This document shows positions 15,501 through 30,500 of a DNA stretch of 64,000 nt, in pieces. The DNA is from Lanius collurio (lineage: Eukaryota > Chordata > Aves > Passeriformes > Laniidae): the NCBI GenBank assembly GCA_020086605.1, contig JACBWW010000016.1, positions 20,014,775-20,078,774 of the forward strand, read 5' to 3'. Each line of letters begins with the position of its first letter. Within the stretch, counting starts at the first letter, position 1. Position numbers and translations under genes: made by a program. The notes beneath the pieces are model-generated. The model saw nothing but the letters and a program-made list of their open reading frames with translations, was not told the DNA's origin and did no database searches.

Positions 15501-18500
15501 TTAGCTCATCCCTGCCATAACCTGCTCTATTCAGAAACATATGGGAAAAGACATTAAATAACCAGTGAAAACCATGGACTTCTGGTATTAGTGCTACACA
15601 TTGCATACCCCTATTCATTATTCCACCTCCCTTGTTTAATCTATCATTAAGACTCAGTGACCCTACACTAAATTTAAAGCAGATCCTTCCTTCCTCCCAT
15701 GCCTAAATTCACATACTTTTCTAGTTGGGGATGCCCTCAAGTATTAGCCACTCTACAGGGTTTCTCTAATCTCAGCTCTGAACTATGTTGTGCTATAGAA
15801 GCAAGAAATTGCTGGTTTACATCTTTAACTATGGAATCTTCCACCCAAAAAAATCCCCTCCTTTACTTAATAAGATAGAGAAAAATCTTTCATGTAGAAT
15901 ATATTTAACATGTTTAAAAATTATATATTTTCCTCTATATGATATAGAATAAAAGTTATAAAGTATATTACTTTAAAGCACTGCTTCCCTGAACTTGTTT
16001 CCCAGAGTTCCACTGGAAGCAATTTTAAAGCTTTCAAAAGTTTATTGTTACATGGTAGAAAAGCTAGAACTTTATTTGTATTCAAAGTCAGTATGAAACA
16101 GGTTTCTAACAAACAAATTAAAAAAATAAAGCAAGAAGATTACCAAAAATCAGATATTAGACTTGCTTTTATCTTTAACATAGAAACTAAAACCATACAA
16201 AAATATTAAGACCTCTACCTCTTTAATTTCTTTTTACTGACACAATTTGCAGTTTAACAGTAATGACACTAAGGGTGGAAACATAATAATGATAGTTTTC
16301 TGAATGAGGAACAAGAATCATTATTGCCATTTTCAACTATACCCCTACCTTCCTCTTTCACAATAAAGGGAACCACTGGTCTGCACCAAGATTTTACAAA
16401 GTTAAAGACACTAGTATTGTGAGTGAAGCAGAGATGAAATTCTCTTGAGTTAACAAAATGAGTCAGGCAAAGGTACAATCCAAATACAAATTTTTATGCC
16501 TACCAAAAGAAGCCATAAAAATTTGTTTAGTTTCACGAGTAATACTACTTTTAGCATATTTTAAAATGTTTAAACACATTTACTCAAAAAATAGAATAAA
16601 GTTGAAAAAAGCAGCAGCAACCTGGCCAAAAAGCCCAATCTGCATTCTCCCTGGCTCTTTCTTTCATTTAAGTCTTTTTTTCAAGCAAGTCAGTACTTGA
16701 ACAAGTATACATGAGTCATAACTACATGTAGAATACTAAAAGTTGATGGGAAAAGCAAATTAGTAAGGTTCAAGTTGTCAGGTTATCAGATAACAGGAAA
16801 ATATTAGGAACATTTAAAATAAACACAGTAAGGCAAGAGCAACACTAGAAAACCTGAAATCTAAGTTCTACACAGGTGCAGACATGGGAAGACGAAGAGA
16901 AAGTGTTACTGAAGAATGAAAATAAACAGTAACTGTGAACTCTACAGAGCAATTTGGAGACAAAAATTATCTGGAAGCCTCTCCAAGAAGAAGTTTTCTT
17001 TACAAACAGCAAGACTTTTATGAAGAAAAGAGGTCCTGCAACCTCTAGTTCAGGCATTTTTCCTGAACTGGACTGGCTTCCAGACCTGGACTGCTTAAAT
17101 TAAAAATATAAGTACTCTACAATATTGAAATTACATTTTCCTTTTGAATTCCAAAATAACAAAAGAAAACTACATTATCTTGTTCCATTAAAGGAGAGCA
17201 CAGCTGTCTCTCTCAATGCAATGAGATTATTCACTGTATCTTCAACAGCAGCCACCTTCATGAATAGTCTGGTTTGAGTGACCCAAAAACACACAAAGCT
17301 GTTTCATGATGGAGGAGTCAGTATTTCTTGAACATACACCTAACTGCAATTTCATTAGGGTTTGACCAAAACACTACAGGAGTTACCTCTTCTGGAGGTT
17401 CCAATGTATACAAAGTTCACCATTCATTTGCTGCAGAACAACAACAGAAAAACTTAATGATCACTTCAGAATATGAGCTAATATAAAGCTATTCTAACCA
17501 TTTTCACTATTCTATTGTGCAAGCTTGTCATCTCACTGAAATGGAAAGTCTTGAAAAAAGGTTAAGTTAATTAATTAAACATACATATTATTTTCTCTGC
17601 ATTTTTCAGTCTTAGCTTGACATGCAATTCTATAACTATTAAATAAGCAGTGAACACTATTCCATTTAATGAAAAACAAATTACTTAAATTACAGATTAG
17701 TGAATCTCAGCTATTCATTCCCCCCAAACCACCTCCGATACTGCACAGAATTAACACAGTCTCCATTAGAATTCCTTTATCTAAAATAAAACTAGAAACT
17801 ATGTATTACAAAACAAGATCCACAGATAAAAAAATTAAGATCTGAAAAGATCTATTCAGCTCAAATTAACACATTGCTATAAATCAAAGCAAAATTCATC
17901 CTCACGTTCATTCCTGTTACAGAATTGTCACCTCAACAGCCAATAAAAAGAAAGAACTAATGAGATATTTCAGTATCTCCCAAAGAAATATTTTCAGCTC
18001 TGTTTTTCTTTTAAGTGCTTGAAAGGAAAAGAGTAATGAATTACTCCCACACAGTCTTTTTATTATTCTGTTACAGCAACAAGAGAGTTACATCAAGTCT
18101 TTATTTTTCACATACTCCAAGATACTTTTTTTGTGTCACTGCAACAATGACAAAGGAAGCAGACCAGGAAAGAAAGCTATTTATCAGCACCAGGGAAGTG
18201 CTGCTTGAACCAGCAAATGTCCTTGTTTCTACTAATGGGTAACTGGGTGAGAGGACAGATTTATTTGGTAACTAAGTGATATCTGAGAGTTCTGCACTAA
18301 TATCCAGACAACAATACAAGATACTTTGGAAGTAAGTTTCCAAAAGAGACAAGGATCTACACTTCTACCAAAAATCAGATCATTCAGGTGTATCTTATTG
18401 AGTTTCCAGGACTACTTCTCCCTATTAGGATGAACATCCCCTAATGGAGATGAGCAGCCATCCTTTAACCCTGAAAGTATCCACATTCATCACGGGGGCC

Positions 18501-21500
18501 ATGGATTTGAGACGGGGAAGACAAATCTGTTACAGTTCAGCAATAACAAGCTGGAAACTTGAAGAAAAGACTGAGAGATTTCACTGGCCACTCAACTGCA
18601 CAGAGAGTACACCCTGGACCTAAAATTGTTTTAAACAGGACAGTGAAATCATAATCACTTCTTTCATGATCAACACAATAATATTTAGAAGAAAATTAAT
18701 TAAGAGGCACATCCAACAGATGAATGTTTATAACAGGCAGGCTAAGGAGACTTAAGGACTAGAATAGATTTATCAACACCTTTTTTTGTTGTATCTGTAA
18801 CTAAAAGATCAGCCTTGAATAACCACAACCTAGACAGTTTTCAGGATATCCTCCCACATCTCTCCTCAGAATCATTCCAAATTAATGGAACACAGAACCC
18901 TTGAGCACTCACACAGATGCATAAGAAGGGAATGAGCCTTTCCTGACAGGCCAAATGCTTTCTGAGAGAAGTCAGGTGTCTGATCACTTATTAAAGTATG
19001 ATCACAACCATGACACTGGAGTATGTGAGGCTTAAGCACACACATTATCAACAGCAGCTGAAAAACATTTCATAAAGAGCTTGTGATCCTGCCTGGGCCA
19101 GTGCACTGTCACTTACCCACCAACCTTCAGAAGAGGGTCAGAAAGCTTTGTATCTATCCAGTCACATGGAAGGCATGACTGATGACAATAAATCTGGAAA
19201 ATTTATGCTGCAGCCTTGTGTTTTTAAGTAACACCTGCATAAATAGCAGTCCTGACTCACTAAGAACCAAAAAAGTTGAGTTACAATGTACACACACAGG
19301 AATCTGGCACAGAATGACCTCCTCAAGCAGCAAAACCAGCTCAGTAACATAAAAACTCTCCACATGAATGCAAAACCAAAGGCTTTTGGACACTCTGTTT
19401 TAAAGGTAAGTATCATCAGCTTGTATTCATTTTGGATGTTTCAAATAGTTTCTATAAAATCCTCTTCCCTTGAAATAAGAGGCCATTACTAAAGTCCAGT
19501 GGATTGGAAGACCCAAAGGTTTGCCTGCAGATGTCTTACGAAAACGAATTCCTGAAAAGCAGCAGAAAAACACATGGCAGGGATGGCAGAAAGCCAACAA
19601 AAAGCTAAGAGCTGCTGGTCATGTGTTGCAATGACAGGTATTTTAAACTGTAATTCCAGATCAGGAGAATTGTCTATAATCTGTCACCAAAGCTATGGAG
19701 AAAATGGAGAGATGAGATTGGAAGCAAAATAAGTCACTCCTTTCCAAAATTTTCCAAACATTTTGGAAAGCAGGGATTGAGAGAGACTGAGATACCAACT
19801 ACTATAGTTGGTATCTATAAGTTGGTGTGTGTATATATATATATATATATAGTTGGTATATATAAGTGCACCTATGGTGGCTTTGCCAGTGCTGATAACC
19901 CAAGGACTCCCATCATGATTTGCAAGGAAGCTGTGGGAGCAGGAAGCCATTTAAAGACATCTGCAGTTGGCTCTGCCACACATCTTTCACCTTGTTGGAG
20001 ACTCTCAAAGCTTGGAATCAATCCATGCCTGAAGAAAAATCCTCAGTTACTCACTGAAATTCAAAAGTTCAATTGTGTAAGGGATGAAAAAAAAATCCTG
20101 TTTCTAGATTTGGGTATACAGGCAATGTCAGAAATACAGGAAGCTCCTGTTCCTATCACCACCTCTTTGAGATTGATATTCCAGATCCAATCCTTGGAAA
20201 TAGGTCACTAAAGGACTAGAATCTGGGATGGAGATTATGAGGATATGTTAATGCCATATTATCTTAAAAATGTTTACAAATGCACATGGAACATTAGCCT
20301 TGGGAAAGATGTAATATTAACCTGTAAGAAAGCAGCAATACTTTTCAAATTAACAAGATGAACAGTAGAAATTAAAGGCTTATACTTTTGTTTTTCAATA
20401 TTTGTCTCTGATTCAGAAGATCTTAAGGCATTTTTACTGTGCAGGGATAGAAAAGCCCATTTCAGAATAAAAACTGTGTAGAAATACTTGCAAATTAAAC
20501 GTCTCTTTTCACTTTCATCAGAGCTTTCCTTTTAAAAAAGGATCAATAAAGCTTCAGAAGAGTAAACCATGTGTGGTTTGTTCTTTCTGCATCAGCATCA
20601 GTGCCAATTAAATTCTGAACCCTAAATCTTTATTGTTTCCTATTAGCTGCTAACTAGAAGGAACACTGTGATTTTCTGAGATCCCAGGCTGAGACTTGCT
20701 GTAGCAGCAGTTAGAAAAAAAAAATGATCTTGTTTTGACTTGTCTGCTGGGTAAACTTGACATTGAAGCTACATGGTGGAAAATAAATACATAATACCAA
20801 GATGTTAATTTTACAGCAACACTTAACTCTTGTGACCACAATTAACACTCAGGGAGGGGAAAAAAAAAGCCATTGACATGTTTGCCTGGCTCCTGCTTCT
20901 GCACTGCTTCCCAGGCTCCCTCTCTGAGCAGTGGCTCAGCTCCTGCACAAGCCAGGCTGGCACTGACCCCAGGGGCTGCCTTCAAAGCAGCATGAGGGGA
21001 AGAAGAGAGGAGCAGGATGACAGGGAGGTAAATACAGCTGTAAAATGACATTGACTCCCAGCTAGGATACAAAACAGAAGGGTAAGAGCAAAGGGCTGCT
21101 GAGAACAGCTCATCCTCTCCTCCTCCCTCTCCTACCCTCAAGCTCTGGGAACACCTCTGCGAGGAGGGTGGCAGGACCTGAGTTCCAGGGAACAACAACA
21201 GCGTTGTGGGAACCACATCCTATTTCTGAGGCAGAACTTGCCTTCAAATTACAATAGTACAAGGTCTTCATGTTTTATAAAATTACCAAAAGAGGTGCAT
21301 TTTGTGGATACAGCTGTTTGTTTTGCATGAACACTGCTCCAAATCCCTCACTCCACTCCCTGAGAGCACAGAACCACTGCTGCAACACTGCACTCCTCCA
21401 AAATACCACAAACCTCATGACATGGTAGAGTATTTTTATGTCTTTTCTGTAACAGTGACATTTATCATTGCACTGGAAAAAGAACTAAAAAGAAAACTCC

Positions 21501-24500
21501 AACAAGTCATAATTTTAACAGTGGAAGAACATGGACAGCATGCTTACAGAAACTAATAGAGTATGCATGTTTCTATTTATGATATGAACACTAAACTTTC
21601 TAGTAATTTCTCATGTATCAATGTATTACTTTCTCACAATTCCTAATACTACACTTAAATTGCCAAGCAAAGAAGAGAGTGCAAAATACACTTTTCTTCA
21701 TCTTATTCCAGCTGCATTACAGTAAGCTGGCAACGATTCACAAATGGAGAACAAAAGAATGCAAGGAATTGAGAAAAAGCTTTCAAAAAGTCTGAAAAGT
21801 TTTTGGTTTTGTTTTTTTTTTTTGGTCTATGGAACCATCCAAAGTCAAAGGATGGATCCAAAGTCCTTTTGGTCAAAGAAGAAAGTCATCATGGAAAGAA
21901 ATCCCTGAGGGGACAATAAAACCTTCAAGAACATGCCAGGTTCTTTTACTTACTCATTAATATAATAAAGGTAACAATTTGCTACATAAAATCAATGAAG
22001 ACTGTGGAAGGTCAACAAATCAAAATGGCAGCCTCAAAAAATGCCAACTAACTACTGATCAAATTCAGCCAGGTTCAAGGATATAAATGCCTACCAAACC
22101 TTAATAATTAAGTAATAAATCCCTTTAAATCAATATATTTGGAAGACTAATTCAAAATTATTAAAGAAGCAGATAACATTCAGAATTAAAATACAGAGCA
22201 CATAATATGTAAACATCAAGCACAAAATATTATTAATTGTTATATACTCCTCATGTATTTGCACTACACTCATATTTCAAATGCAAATATTAATTTGGAG
22301 AGAAATACCTACTGTATATGCACACACTGAAACAGTTTGCTCAGCTATACTGCATCAATGGTTATTTGACAAGTTATAGCATCAAAAGCTGCTCATTTAC
22401 ATATTCATCTATTCTGGTTTTTCCTTGAGAATAAATTAATAAAACAACTATTTGACAGATCCATACTAACAGATTCTCCTCTGAACCACAAGGATACTCA
22501 CAGCTATGCAAATTCAGTATATAAAATGTACACCAACAAAATGACATCAAAAACGTAAAAATAACACCTTTCTAAATCCTGGGAATTAGTAATATTTTTT
22601 AACAATGAAAGTTAACACCAGCAATAAAAATTTAGTTGATAGAATTTCCATCTGATATTCATATAATAATCAGTGAAAATTCAGTCTCTGAAATACTAAT
22701 GTGCATTATACTGACACACGAGAACAGTTTTGAAGCATAATTTAACACTCAAGCACTCTGCAAAAAAAAGTGTAAAAGGAACAATACTTTAAAAGTTTCT
22801 GACTTACAGTATTTTTTCCTGTACTGTATTATAAGGAGAAAATAGTATTTAGAAAGTTAGGCCAGATACTGATATTTCATTTAAATAAGCAGCAATGAAG
22901 AAATTCTTTTAACTGTTTTCATTAAAATCTGCAAAAGTCAATAAAACAGAAGATGAAAAGCAGAAATGAGAAAGCAGTACAACGAGTAAAAGGACTACTA
23001 AAAAAATAAAAGAAACAGAAGGGAAAATAAACCTTAAAAAGAAGATGAAAAAACCAGAACAAGACACTATTTACTAAACAAGCAAAAGGACCTATAGAGT
23101 TAAAAATACAGCTGGGTGACTGTCAGATTTTGTAAGTCATATCTGAGTGATCCTAGATCTGACCTATAAACTGACACAAGGCAAAAGACACAAAATGAGA
23201 ACTGAAATTGGATTTTCAGTTCTCATCTGATACCAATGTCTTGAGACAACAGATGCTTATTTCGGACTATGCTAAAATTATCCCCTACTTCAAACAGTTT
23301 GCACTTAGGCTGCAGAATAAACATTTAATTTCCAAGTTTTATTGTTCCTCACTTCAAACTGATCTTAAGGAAAAAAAATTAACAAAACACAATGCTAATG
23401 CAGTTCTCTAAGGGAAAAACAGCTTTTTTTTGTATTTACAAGCTTGTCTTACTGCTCATCATGATTCTTTGCATGGCTAGTCTGCAGTGAGTTGAAAACA
23501 CCCAGCACATGCACTTTTCACTAAATCTTTCGTTTATTTGCTCCTATTCAAGAAGAATTCTACCTCCTCTGTTTACAAAATTATTTTTTAAATGACACTG
23601 TTTCTGCTACAATGGAGGTTTCCCAGTGCTGCAAGATTGGAAAATAGTGATTTGCACCAAGGGACTGATGCACATCCAGCTCTTGTAAAATGGAATTGCA
23701 TTGGTGTTTCACTTCAAACACACACTCCTGATCTTAAGCCTCCCACCTGTCCAGCCTACTGCACACTTCAGCTTGGAGGACAAAACAGCCTGAGCAGGCC
23801 CCCCAATTACCATTAACACCAAAGTAAAAGACAAGATGCACAATTTTGAAATCTCAATTAATAAGAAACACTCAATCCACAGGACCACCAAGAAATGGTC
23901 ACTGTTAAAATGCCAGAAAAGATAAATAGCAGAGATCTCTCCCATCAACTGGTTTTCTCTGCAGACCTCTTATGGCACTGTCCTCTGTGCTAATGCAGCC
24001 AATGTGAACTACAGCTTGGTCTGTGGGAAGATTTAAGAAGGAGAGCAAGAGCATCTTCATAGCATTTCAAATTTCATCTCAGTCTATTACTCCTAGTTCA
24101 TCAAAAAAGAAACTTCCAGGTCACCTCAAACCTCACAGAATGATCTAGAGAATTTATGTATTGTCCATTGGCCTCGTAAGAGCCATCCTTGAAAAATTAA
24201 CGTGGACCTGCCCCACTTGGCAGTTTACCTTCTGTATCAGGGTGAGAAGTTTCACTGTACTGCTTTGTACTACAAAAAAAAAGTGTACTCTTCCGCTCTT
24301 CTGGTGCTGCTTTTCGTGAATGTCAGAGCTTCTCCATTTTGTTTGCCTTAGTCCTGGCCTAGGCTGCCCTGTGGTCAGAGCTCTCAGCTGCAGTCTGGTC
24401 TTTTCTCTGCCAGCCCAAGGTCAAAGTAAAGAATAAAAAAGAGCCAAGACCTTTTAAGCAGAGTGAGTAAAAGAGACTGTTAGTTATAGGTGAAATTGTC

Positions 24501-27500
24501 AACACCAAAACCCTCCTCAGATTAATGCAAGCACTTCTTACACTCCCCACTTTTGAATTATTCAGAAATAAGTCCTTCTTGCCTTAAAAGAGGAACTTTT
24601 TGAGTAAGTGCAAACAGAAGTTTATATAAGACACAGAGGGAAGATGTTGAACTGAAATGCAGCTTACAGAAAAATTACTAATGAGACACAAACACAGCTC
24701 ACAATGTTTCTTAAGTAAGAGTTACTGTGTTAAAGTTGCTGAGATCAGTAAAAGGTAGCTTGTCACCAGAAACGAGTGAAATAAGACCAGTACAAAATCT
24801 TTCTGTTTCTCCTGAAAGAAACTGCAAATATTTGGGGTGTCATATCTTGTCCTGATGCTGTGAACAAAATAACTGAAATTAAGTCACTCTTTGGGTAGTT
24901 GGGGTTGGAGTAAGGTATGTACAGCTCTGCCATGTGATAGCAGACAGACAGGCTTACTCCTATTTCATTAGTACTTATTTGTAGGAAGGAGATCTCTCTT
25001 CCTTACATAGAAATTGCAGAAAAAATAGTAAAAAAATTCTTATTCTTTGCAATCCTCTTTGACTTTTTTTAAAAACTTTTTCTTTTTAACCTGACACAGT
25101 AAAAAGTGATTCATGAGCACACTCCTGACTATTCATAACGTTCTAGTTCCCTAAATATAAGAACAAAAAACGTAACAAAGCAACAACAAAAAGTCTTTGG
25201 TCATAGTTCAACCCCCCTTCAAGGCAGCACCCACCCCAAAGCTCTTCTCCTAATCTTTTCACAGGTCCACATAACCAGGCCCTGCTCTGGATGGAGTTTT
25301 CTTGATATTGCTGGTTGTCCTACTTTCCTACCTTTACTCCCTTTTCTTTATTTTTTAAAATTATTTTACCAGTCAAACAACACTTTATATCACAGTAGCA
25401 ACAGGAAGCTCAATGTCATTTGGTTTGGGGCAGTCATACACGTGTGTTTTTGGGGTGAGAAACCAGATGGTTTGGGTCACTCATGGTCTGAAGATAAGCA
25501 CATCAAGCCAGAGACCACCAAAGCCAAGTTTCATCCATGTAACAATGGAAACACTGGACAAACGTGCTAGGTATTGTGGGGTTCTGTGTCAGATTTTCCT
25601 AAGGTGGACATCAAAAAAATGTCTACTTAAATCTGAGCTCAAGAGAAGCAGAAAAATGATGAACAGATTTTTTCTTTTTTCCAAGCTGTCGATCTCACAA
25701 AACAGAAGAGTGCACTGAACCCAGAGCTCCTCTCCTCCTTCCTGTGTACAGGAGCAAGTTCTACAGAAGTGGGAATTAATCTTTTGTCAGAAGGTGGATG
25801 ATCTGACCAAAAATGGGCAGACTTCATACAGGAATACACTTACAGTGTGTTCATGTCCTTCTGTGAACATTGTCTTTAGAGGGCCTTTAGAGTGTTGAAG
25901 ATCAACTCTGCTGATCTGACATGCAGGCAACCACAAACTTCACTCAGGCTGACAGATCTTGTGGCAGCTGCTCCTTTTCTGGAAGATTTGGTTTTCCTTT
26001 CCTTTCTTTTTAAGCCTAGTTTGCCCCTATGGCTTTGTCTAGCTGTGTTTTAATTAGCTTGCCTCCACCATACCCAGAGGAGGTCGAACTTGAGAAACAT
26101 CTGTACCCTATTCTTATTTATTTCTATGTTCCCACAACAGTGCATGCAGCCTCAAATAACTTCCTGTGCCATGCCTACTTTGATGCTCCTCTGGCTGGAA
26201 ACTGGGTGGTTTGATTTGTCTATACATTAAATTGGGTATTTACACTACAAGTTTGTATCGTTTCCGCTGTCCACCATCATCCCTGTGTAACTCCCAGCAT
26301 CACTGCTTTCAAAACAAGGTTAAGTTCCCTTTGGTCTGCTAATCTAGGCAGGGAAAAATAAAAGTAGATTTGAAGCTTGGTAAAAACCCAAAAATTGTGA
26401 TCAAACTATATAGTTAGTAAATTGTTTGTCTAAATCTTTCATGTGTGATGAAAGATTATTATCATAATTCATTAGCAAATTACAGACTTTGTAATGCAGG
26501 CAGTCACAAATTTGGCTTTGTATCAATCAGTTGAGACCAGCTGGGTAGAAATTAACACAACTCTGGGATACATAAAATGAAGTGCTCTTTCATTTTTAAT
26601 TCACTGGAAACTTTGAAGGAAAGAAATGGAAGCCCTTTCAAAAATGTCAATTTTCCCTGCTTTTTGTAAATCATTCCCTTTCACTGTAGAGATACAGAGA
26701 TACAAATAAACATACATGGGATGTATGTAACTGAACACCACAGAAACTGCTCAATCAAAATAAATTTAATATAAAGGATATGTAAAGAAAAGCACTGCAG
26801 TTTTAAAAAAATCCACGTTTTTCATTATTTCTGAGACAGCCATACACATCAGTGATCACCAGAATTATTAAACAAACACAAAAGCTAATAGCCAAGCTAC
26901 TCACAAGATACAATATTGTCAAAATTCCTGCTCTGAGCTTTCCCAGTCTAACAAATGACCTTGTACAAAAATGCTTGTTTTGATTATGTCTCCTTTTGCC
27001 TAAGCTACAGGCTGTGTATAGTGACAGCTGCATTTGGGAGCAACTTAAAACAAATTTTATCTTAGTGGCACCTAATCCAGAGACTGGTACAACCAGCATG
27101 GAAAAGTCAGTGTCAAAATTAAACAATGAAGGCTTTTCTAGGAACAGATGCTTTTTCCCTGCAGCTGTAAAAACCTTAAAACAATCCTATGCCCCACTGT
27201 CTGGTCACGCAACTACCACAAAGCAAGGCATAAATTTTGCCACTTATTGCAAATATTTGCTGAGAGCTGCTATAACCCTTTTTAAAAACAGTAACAGGGA
27301 TTTCTTGCGGGTGATTATGAGGCCATTTTATCCTTTAAATGAGTGCAAGGCTCTCCAATTTATGCCCACCACTCCTGGTACAAAAACAAAAGGATAACTT
27401 TTCAAGTTCACGTTTTACACAGATATAGGAATACAACTGAAAAACCCTAAGAAACAGGTTTACTACAGAGATGGTGCCTGTGTCACCAAGATGCTATGGA

Positions 27501-30500
27501 TGGGACAAACATTATTAATTCACAGTTGGAACAGCAACTGAGTGTTTTCTCTGCACAGTAATTACAAAGCAACATAGTGCAGCAGTATCATTGCACTGCT
27601 GCTTCAAGATTCTGCTGACCATTTTGGTGTGGTAACTCCACAACCACTACTTTAAATATCCTTATCACCACAACTATCCAAAAATTTACCTCTTTCTATT
27701 TAGTGCTAAAACTTCAAGCTGAAATATTAACTCTTAGGAAACAACTTCTGTAACTTAATGAATATAAGTAAATCCTCAGTTCCCAATTAAGTGAGCAATT
27801 TACAATGTCAAGAATGCAGTTACGCTCTGTATGAACTGATGGGGATTTTAGATTAGCTTCTGTTGTGTATTTAAAAGTGATACCACCAACATGATTTACA
27901 TAAGTAAAATATTTTCAAATATTTTCTCACCAAGCAAGCACTCTAAAATTGTGAAGTGTTTCCTTTCTTACTCAAGTTAAAAAAAAAAAAAAAATCAACT
28001 TTTCCAGAACAACAGTTCATTAGCACCTCACTATTTATAAGTATAATTGGGTTGTTTGATGAGAAAACATGAGAGAACACTGTGCCTACTATAATTTGCA
28101 CAAATACAAATTTCATTGTTTGAAAACAAATCAGCAATTCAACGAATGTGGTTTTTTTAATATAAGTGTATATCATGCAATAATAGAAGTGATCATATTA
28201 TAGTTAACACAGGATATAAAGGTTAAACCACATTCTAAACCACTTTAATTTACAAGCTGTAAATTAATTTTTTTAAATTGCAAAAAATGCTAACTTAAAT
28301 TTTTCATTTGTTATTCAAGTAAATATAATTCACACAGATAACAGCACTGTGCTGCTTTCCCACACTAAACAGCACAGGAGCTGGGGACATAGCTGTTTAA
28401 TATGTTCATAAAGCTGCTTAGGTTTTCTTGTCATTTCATGCTAACACCTTTTTAATAGCTAGCATTATGATGGAAGCCTTGCATAAAAATCCATCACCCC
28501 GAAAGTAAAACACAGCAAATATTCAAAATCAGAATAGCAAGCAATGGTTTTAATTGCAGTTTTTAAAAAATTCAGCGTTTTAAATTAGGTCTTGATCCCC
28601 AAAATCCTTAGCATCCTTAAATTACATGAGCAAAGCCATTCAATTCAACATGATTACTTCTAAAATAAGGACAACTCACATGACTGAGCATTTACAGAGC
28701 CAAACCCATAACAAAAATTATAACAATGACTCCTCATTATTTTCAAATTCAAATAAATTGATCCTTATCCTTTGAGAGTCTCTCTCCAGCCCAACTTACA
28801 CTTACAGATGGAGGGGAACAGAGACAGAGGAGGAAAGGAAGAAGAGATATAAACACACACACTAAACTGAGTGCTGACAAACTGAACATTAACAGATGTG
28901 TGACTTTTAATTAGTTATAATAATCTGTGCTATTGGAACCTGCCTCACCTTCCCTTGCAAATCAAACAGCTTCCTTTGGAGTTTGAAACTCTCTGGGTGC
29001 TTCTAAATTTATGCAAGGGAAAAAACCTTGCTTTCAGCAAATTTTAGATAAACTACAGTGGTAACTTTATGAAAGGAAAATATTAAATTATAATTATCCT
29101 AAACAGACACAGTCTTGTGAAACTAACCCTACATTCATATGAAAATACAAAGCATTGACTATAATGAATTTGATTCATCCTTGGACACAAAGCTTTACCA
29201 CAGTAAACTCAGTCAACTGTTGCTCTTGCTTTTATATTCATAGTACTTAAATAGCGCACTTTAAAACAAAAAAAACTCCAATTGGCTTTTCATACATCCA
29301 CCCTCCCCAAAAATAACGCACTTGAAAAACCCAAATGATATGAAAAGGCTTCAAGGCCTCTTTTCTCCTTTTCACAGCACTTTTTTTTTTATTTCTGTTT
29401 GCAGTAATCTGCCTTTCACTTTCTCATTGCTACAGAACAAACGAGGAGGCTCAGCACTTTGAAAAGGGGGCTCAATGTGTAATGGGTCCACTAGAATTAA
29501 TTTAGTTGCACCAAATCCATTGAGCAGTGAGGTTTTTTTCTCTTCTCAAATCATTTTGAGTCGGATGCAGCCCCCAGCCTTTGTAATTCTAGTAAAGCAC
29601 TTAAAGTGCACAGTAGGTGTTCATCAGGACCATCTGGTCAAAAGCAAAACAAGCTGCTGATTTTGCCTTTGAATAGAATGAAGCAAGTGTGAATTAGTCT
29701 CTTCAATTAGCACTATTACAACCTGTCAAGTGCATATTGTAAAACAGGATTATTACAGTATTGGTCACCAGTGCAATTATTTACTCTCTGCCTTTTCTTG
29801 CATATAAAAATCTCCATGTTTACTAGTTTTTAATAACTGATCGTTTCTTTAATGATATGCACGTCCAAACCCACCAAAATCAAATCACAGGTTATGAAAC
29901 ATATTCTGTCAGGAATATATGAAGTTTCATAATTAAGTGAGAAGAAGTGCCCTTTCTTTATCTCTTATTGCTATTTCTGTTGCAGAAAAAGAAAAATAGT
30001 TATGTACCTTTTTCAATGGGATATCTTTCAAACAGATTTCTTCAGTCAGGTATTAAGATATTTTAAGTGCCTAATAAAGTTATCACTGTTGAACAGTTAC
30101 CTAAAAGGTATTTTCTCTTTATTTCCCAAGGAACTTCCTTTTCATATAATTCCCAACACATCACCACTTACAAAAAGTTTATCAAGGATTTCTTTCAGTG
30201 AATACATTTTATTTTAGGAATGTGTGGTTTTCTATAATACAAAGGCACAAAACCAAATCAAGAAGTTGACTTAGCTTTTTAAAAACAGATTTTTCTCTCC
30301 TTGCTGAAAAAGTCAAAGCCTGGCTTGCTAGCAGGTCCCCATTTACCACTGTAGAACACTGAAGCTATCACAGTGATGTTTAAATTATGTATACTGCTGT
30401 TACGCCTTGCTATAAATTGAATATAATTTTAACATGACAGATTTCTTTAAAAAGCAAAGGAAATGTTCAACTTTCATAAAAACATGTGGCTCTTGAGTAC

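Noticed and set aside
19777..20211. 144-codon plus-strand frame
   Set aside because: Runs through the TA microsatellite (YIYIYI tract) and has no family motif; open by chance.
26996..27397. 133-codon plus-strand frame
   Set aside because: No domain or homology that I recognise and it overlaps a comparable frame on the other strand. Only conservation data could revive it.
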